Assembly (NCBI GenBank): GCA_023269645.1
Contig: JAHFPR010000090.1
Span: 1 to 7,992, forward strand
Reading direction: 5' to 3'
DNA: 7,992 bases
Source: Alphaproteobacteria bacterium
Lineage (GTDB): Bacteria; Pseudomonadota; Alphaproteobacteria; Rickettsiales; UBA8987
The translations under genes were made by a program, and so were the position numbers. Positions 6,299-7,992 of this stretch are shown here, in pieces. Every line of letters begins with the position of its first letter. Position 1 is the stretch's first letter. The notes below the pieces were generated by a model that searched no databases, was not told the origin of the DNA, and was given only the letters and a program-made list of their open reading frames with translations.

Positions 6299-7861
6299 CT
6301 AAGCTTCCGCCGCTTTCTGCTCCGGCTCGTCCGCGAACCAGTGCTCGCGGGCTTTCATGATCATCTCGCTGATTTCCGCTTCCGAAAGCGTGGTTCCGGC
6401 GAAGATTTCCATGAATTCGTCCGTGGCAAGGTCGGCGACATCGTCAAGCGTTTTGATGCCCTTTTCGCCGAACTGCACCATCAACTCATCCGTGATGTGC
6501 GGCAGTTCCAGAATCTCCGGAGCCACGCCGAGCTTCTGCCAGGTTTCCCTGGTCTGCCGGGATTTTTCCTCCAGGTAATCCACCGCGCGGGAGCGCAGTT
6601 CGTTCACCAGTTCCTCGTCGAAACCTTCAATGGAGAGCAGATCTTCCAGCGGCACGTAGGCCACTTCCTCGATGGTTTTGAAGCCTTCGCTGGCGAGAAG
6701 CTGCCCGATGACATCCTCCACGTTCAGCATCTGCGAGAACAGCGCGGAGAGGCGGTTGAATTCCTCAATGGTGCGTGTAGAATTATCGCTTTCGGAGATG
6801 ACATCAATGTTCCAGCCGACCATCTGCGAAGCCAGCCGCACGTTCTGCCCGCGCCGCCCGATGGCAAGCGAAAGCTGTTCGTCCGGCACGATGGCTTCGA
6901 TGAGGTTGCGGTCTTCATCAATGATGATTTTCGCTACTTCCACTACTGCGTCTTTCGACTTGGAGGTGAGCGCGTTCACCGTGTAGGTTGCCAGATCCGG
7001 CGACCACTGGATGATGTCGATTTTCTCGCCCTGGAGTTCGTTGTACACGGCGGTCACACGCGAACCGCGCGGGCCGATGCACGCGCCCACCGGATCAATG
7101 GAGCTATCCGAAGATGTAACCGCAATTTTCGCGCGGCTGCCGGGATCGCGCGCCACGCCCTTGATGGTGACAAGGCCGTCGTAGATTTCCGGAACTTCCT
7201 GCGCGAAAAGCTGCGCGAGGAAATGTGCGTGGGTGCGCGAGAGGAAAATCTGCGGGCCTTTGTTTTCGCGGCGCACATCCACGATGTAGGCACGGATGCG
7301 GTCGCCGACGCGGAACGCCTCGCGCGGGATCATCTGGTCGCGCGTGAGCATCGTTTCGCTTTTGCCGAAATCAATGATGAGGTTGCCGTATTCCGCGCGC
7401 TTCACCACACCGGTGATGATCTCGCCAATGCGATCCTTAAAATCAATGTACTGGCGTTCGCGCTCGGCTTCGCGCACTTTCTGGATCACCACCTGTTTCA
7501 CGGTCTGGCTGGTGACGCGCCCGAAATCAATGGGGGGCAGGGGGTCGGAAACCACGCCGCCGATTTCGGCATCTTCCTTGTAGAGCTTCTGTGCATCTTT
7601 CAGGCTGATTTCCAGGTTCAGGTTCTCGTCCGAAACGGTTTCCACAATGGTGCGATCACGGAACAGCAGGATTTCACCGGTTTTCTCGTTGATTTCCGCG
7701 CGGATTTTCTGCTCGTGGCCGTATTTCTTGCGGCCTACGGTTTCCATTGCTTCCTTAAGTGCGGCAACAACCGACTCATGCGGGATACCTTTTTCGCGTG
7801 CAACCGCATCCGCCACCTGGAGGATTTCCGTGTTGCCTGTAATTGCAAAGTTCGTAACCAT
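6299..7861 (-). CDS. nusA: Transcription termination/antitermination factor NusA
   Basis: A 520-residue protein that binds RNA polymerase near the RNA exit channel and modulates pausing, intrinsic termination and antitermination. Visible domains in order: N-terminal RNAP-binding domain (about 1-130); S1 domain (about 145-208, GEIITGVVKRAEYGNLIIDF at its start); KH1 with GACIGPRGSR (259-268); KH2 with LAIGRRGQNVRLAS (332-345). Two C-terminal helix-hairpin-helix-like repeats follow, about 378-430 (SEGFKTIEEVAYVPLEDLL) and about 444-508 (KGIKTLDDVADL). This matches the long NusA form with two acidic repeats known from proteobacteria. The end is acidic and alanine-rich (ADEPEQKAAEA). The ATG is preceded by AAGG. 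The gene ends in TAG, and 2 nt later a palindromic repeat begins (6217-6296). No YlxR gene follows. Confidence 0.98.
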   Translation of the reverse strand: MVTNFAITGNTEILQVADAVAREKGIPHESVVAALKEAMETVGRKKYGHEQKIRAEINEKTGEILLFRDRTIVETVSDENLNLEISLKDAQKLYKEDAEIGGVVSDPLPPIDFGRVTSQTVKQVVIQKVREAERERQYIDFKDRIGEIITGVVKRAEYGNLIIDFGKSETMLTRDQMIPREAFRVGDRIRAYIVDVRRENKGPQIFLSRTHAHFLAQLFAQEVPEIYDGLVTIKGVARDPGSRAKIAVTSSDSSIDPVGACIGPRGSRVTAVYNELQGEKIDIIQWSPDLATYTVNALTSKSKDAVVEVAKIIIDEDRNLIEAIVPDEQLSLAIGRRGQNVRLASQMVGWNIDVISESDNSTRTIEEFNRLSALFSQMLNVEDVIGQLLASEGFKTIEEVAYVPLEDLLSIEGFDEELVNELRSRAVDYLEEKSRQTRETWQKLGVAPEILELPHITDELMVQFGEKGIKTLDDVADLATDEFMEIFAGTTLSEAEISEMIMKAREHWFADEPEQKAAEA

Positions 7862-7866
7862 GATTG

Positions 7867-7873
7867 CCTTTTT
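7867..7873 (-). promoter_or_regulatory. Ribosome binding site of nusA
   Basis: On the minus strand AAAAAGG lies 5 nt before the nusA ATG (7859-7861). A second candidate, GAGG (7875-7878), is 13 nt upstream. Either supports the chosen start. No promoter is evident between rimP and nusA, so the gene is probably read through from upstream. Confidence 0.55.
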
Positions 7874-7893
7874 ACCTCGTTGGTTAGTGGTTC

Positions 7894-7965
7894 TGTCATC
7901 CTGAGGCGAAGCCGAAGGATCCCCCGCAAGTGGCTTGAGATCCTTCGCTTGCGCTCAGGATGACA
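7894..7965. repeat. Palindromic repeat, family A, copy 3 (rimP-nusA gap)
   Basis: A 72-bp near-palindrome starting TGTCATCCTGAGGCGAAGC and ending GCGCTCAGGATGACA. The outer arms pair (TGTCATCCTGA with TCAGGATGACA), and each half can fold on itself (ATCCT with AGGAT around a short inner stem). The centre, about 7921-7937, is not symmetric. The same sequence family recurs at 2126-2198 and 1760-1830. It resembles the dispersed GTCATCCTGAGCGAAGCGAAGGATC-type repeats seen in many bacterial genomes. It overlaps the last three codons and stop of rimP and leaves about 32 bp before the nusA start. No T-run follows it, so it does not look like an intrinsic terminator. Confidence 0.9.
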
Positions 7966-7992
7966 ATTTCAACAACTTATCCGTCATCACCA
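7955..7992 (-). CDS. rimP: Ribosome maturation factor RimP, C-terminal end only (partial)
   Basis: Only the last 12 codons plus stop are in the window; the rest lies beyond the right edge. Reading the minus strand from a partial codon at 7991-7992 gives (x)VMTDKLLKLSS and a TGA at 7955-7957. The VMTDKLLK segment resembles the usual RimP ending (LVLTDELI-like), and rimP is the normal gene directly upstream of nusA. RimP helps 30S subunit maturation. The last codons (LSS, stop) are not family-like: they are read from the end of a palindromic repeat (7894-7965) that overlaps the gene end, so the native terminus was probably replaced. The call rests on a very short match plus gene order. Confidence 0.6.
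   Translation of the reverse strand, partial: VMTDKLLKLSS

Noticed and set aside
6260..7963. Long plus-strand open frame opposite nusA (567 codons)
   Set aside because: It mirrors NusA codons over nearly its full length, has no plausible family match, and begins and ends inside repeats. Antisense shadow.

Overview
The window is one co-directional block on the minus strand. In transcription order (high to low coordinate) it reads: the last codons of a probable rimP, then nusA, infB, rbfA, truB, rpsO, and a pnp that runs off the left edge. This is the conserved bacterial transcription/translation operon (rimP-nusA-infB-rbfA-truB-rpsO-pnp). The proteins look alphaproteobacterial. IF2 has the N-terminal block with GRSKTVAVEVKK, RbfA opens with SQRQLKVGEELRHAL, and PNPase has RAPGRREIGHGKLAWRAIH. 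DNA is fairly GC-rich. No finer placement is safe from sequence alone. The ylxR (DUF448) gene often found between nusA and infB is absent here.

Layout by position: 7955-7992 end of rimP; 7894-7965 palindromic repeat; 6299-7861 nusA; 6217-6296 palindromic repeat; 3725-6187 infB; 3643-3722 palindromic repeat; 3244-3639 rbfA; 3182-3233 palindromic repeat; 2188-3174 truB with a 95-bp palindromic repeat inside its coding sequence (2617-2711); 2126-2198 palindromic repeat; 1835-2104 rpsO; 1760-1830 palindromic repeat followed by a pnp leader of about 100 nt; 1-1662 pnp, truncated at the start of its KH domain.

The genes are ordinary and look functional. NusA controls elongation and termination. 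IF2 starts translation. RimP, RbfA and S15 act in 30S assembly. TruB makes tRNA pseudouridine 55. PNPase degrades RNA. The unusual part is what sits between and inside them. Every intergenic gap holds a palindromic element, seven copies from four families (called A to D here). One copy is inserted in frame in truB. Two others supply the final codons and the stop codon of truB and rimP. The elements with TGTCA...TGACA ends all sit in the same phase relative to the upstream gene. This pattern, like the Rickettsia palindromic elements that invade reading frames, is the main thing worth following up.
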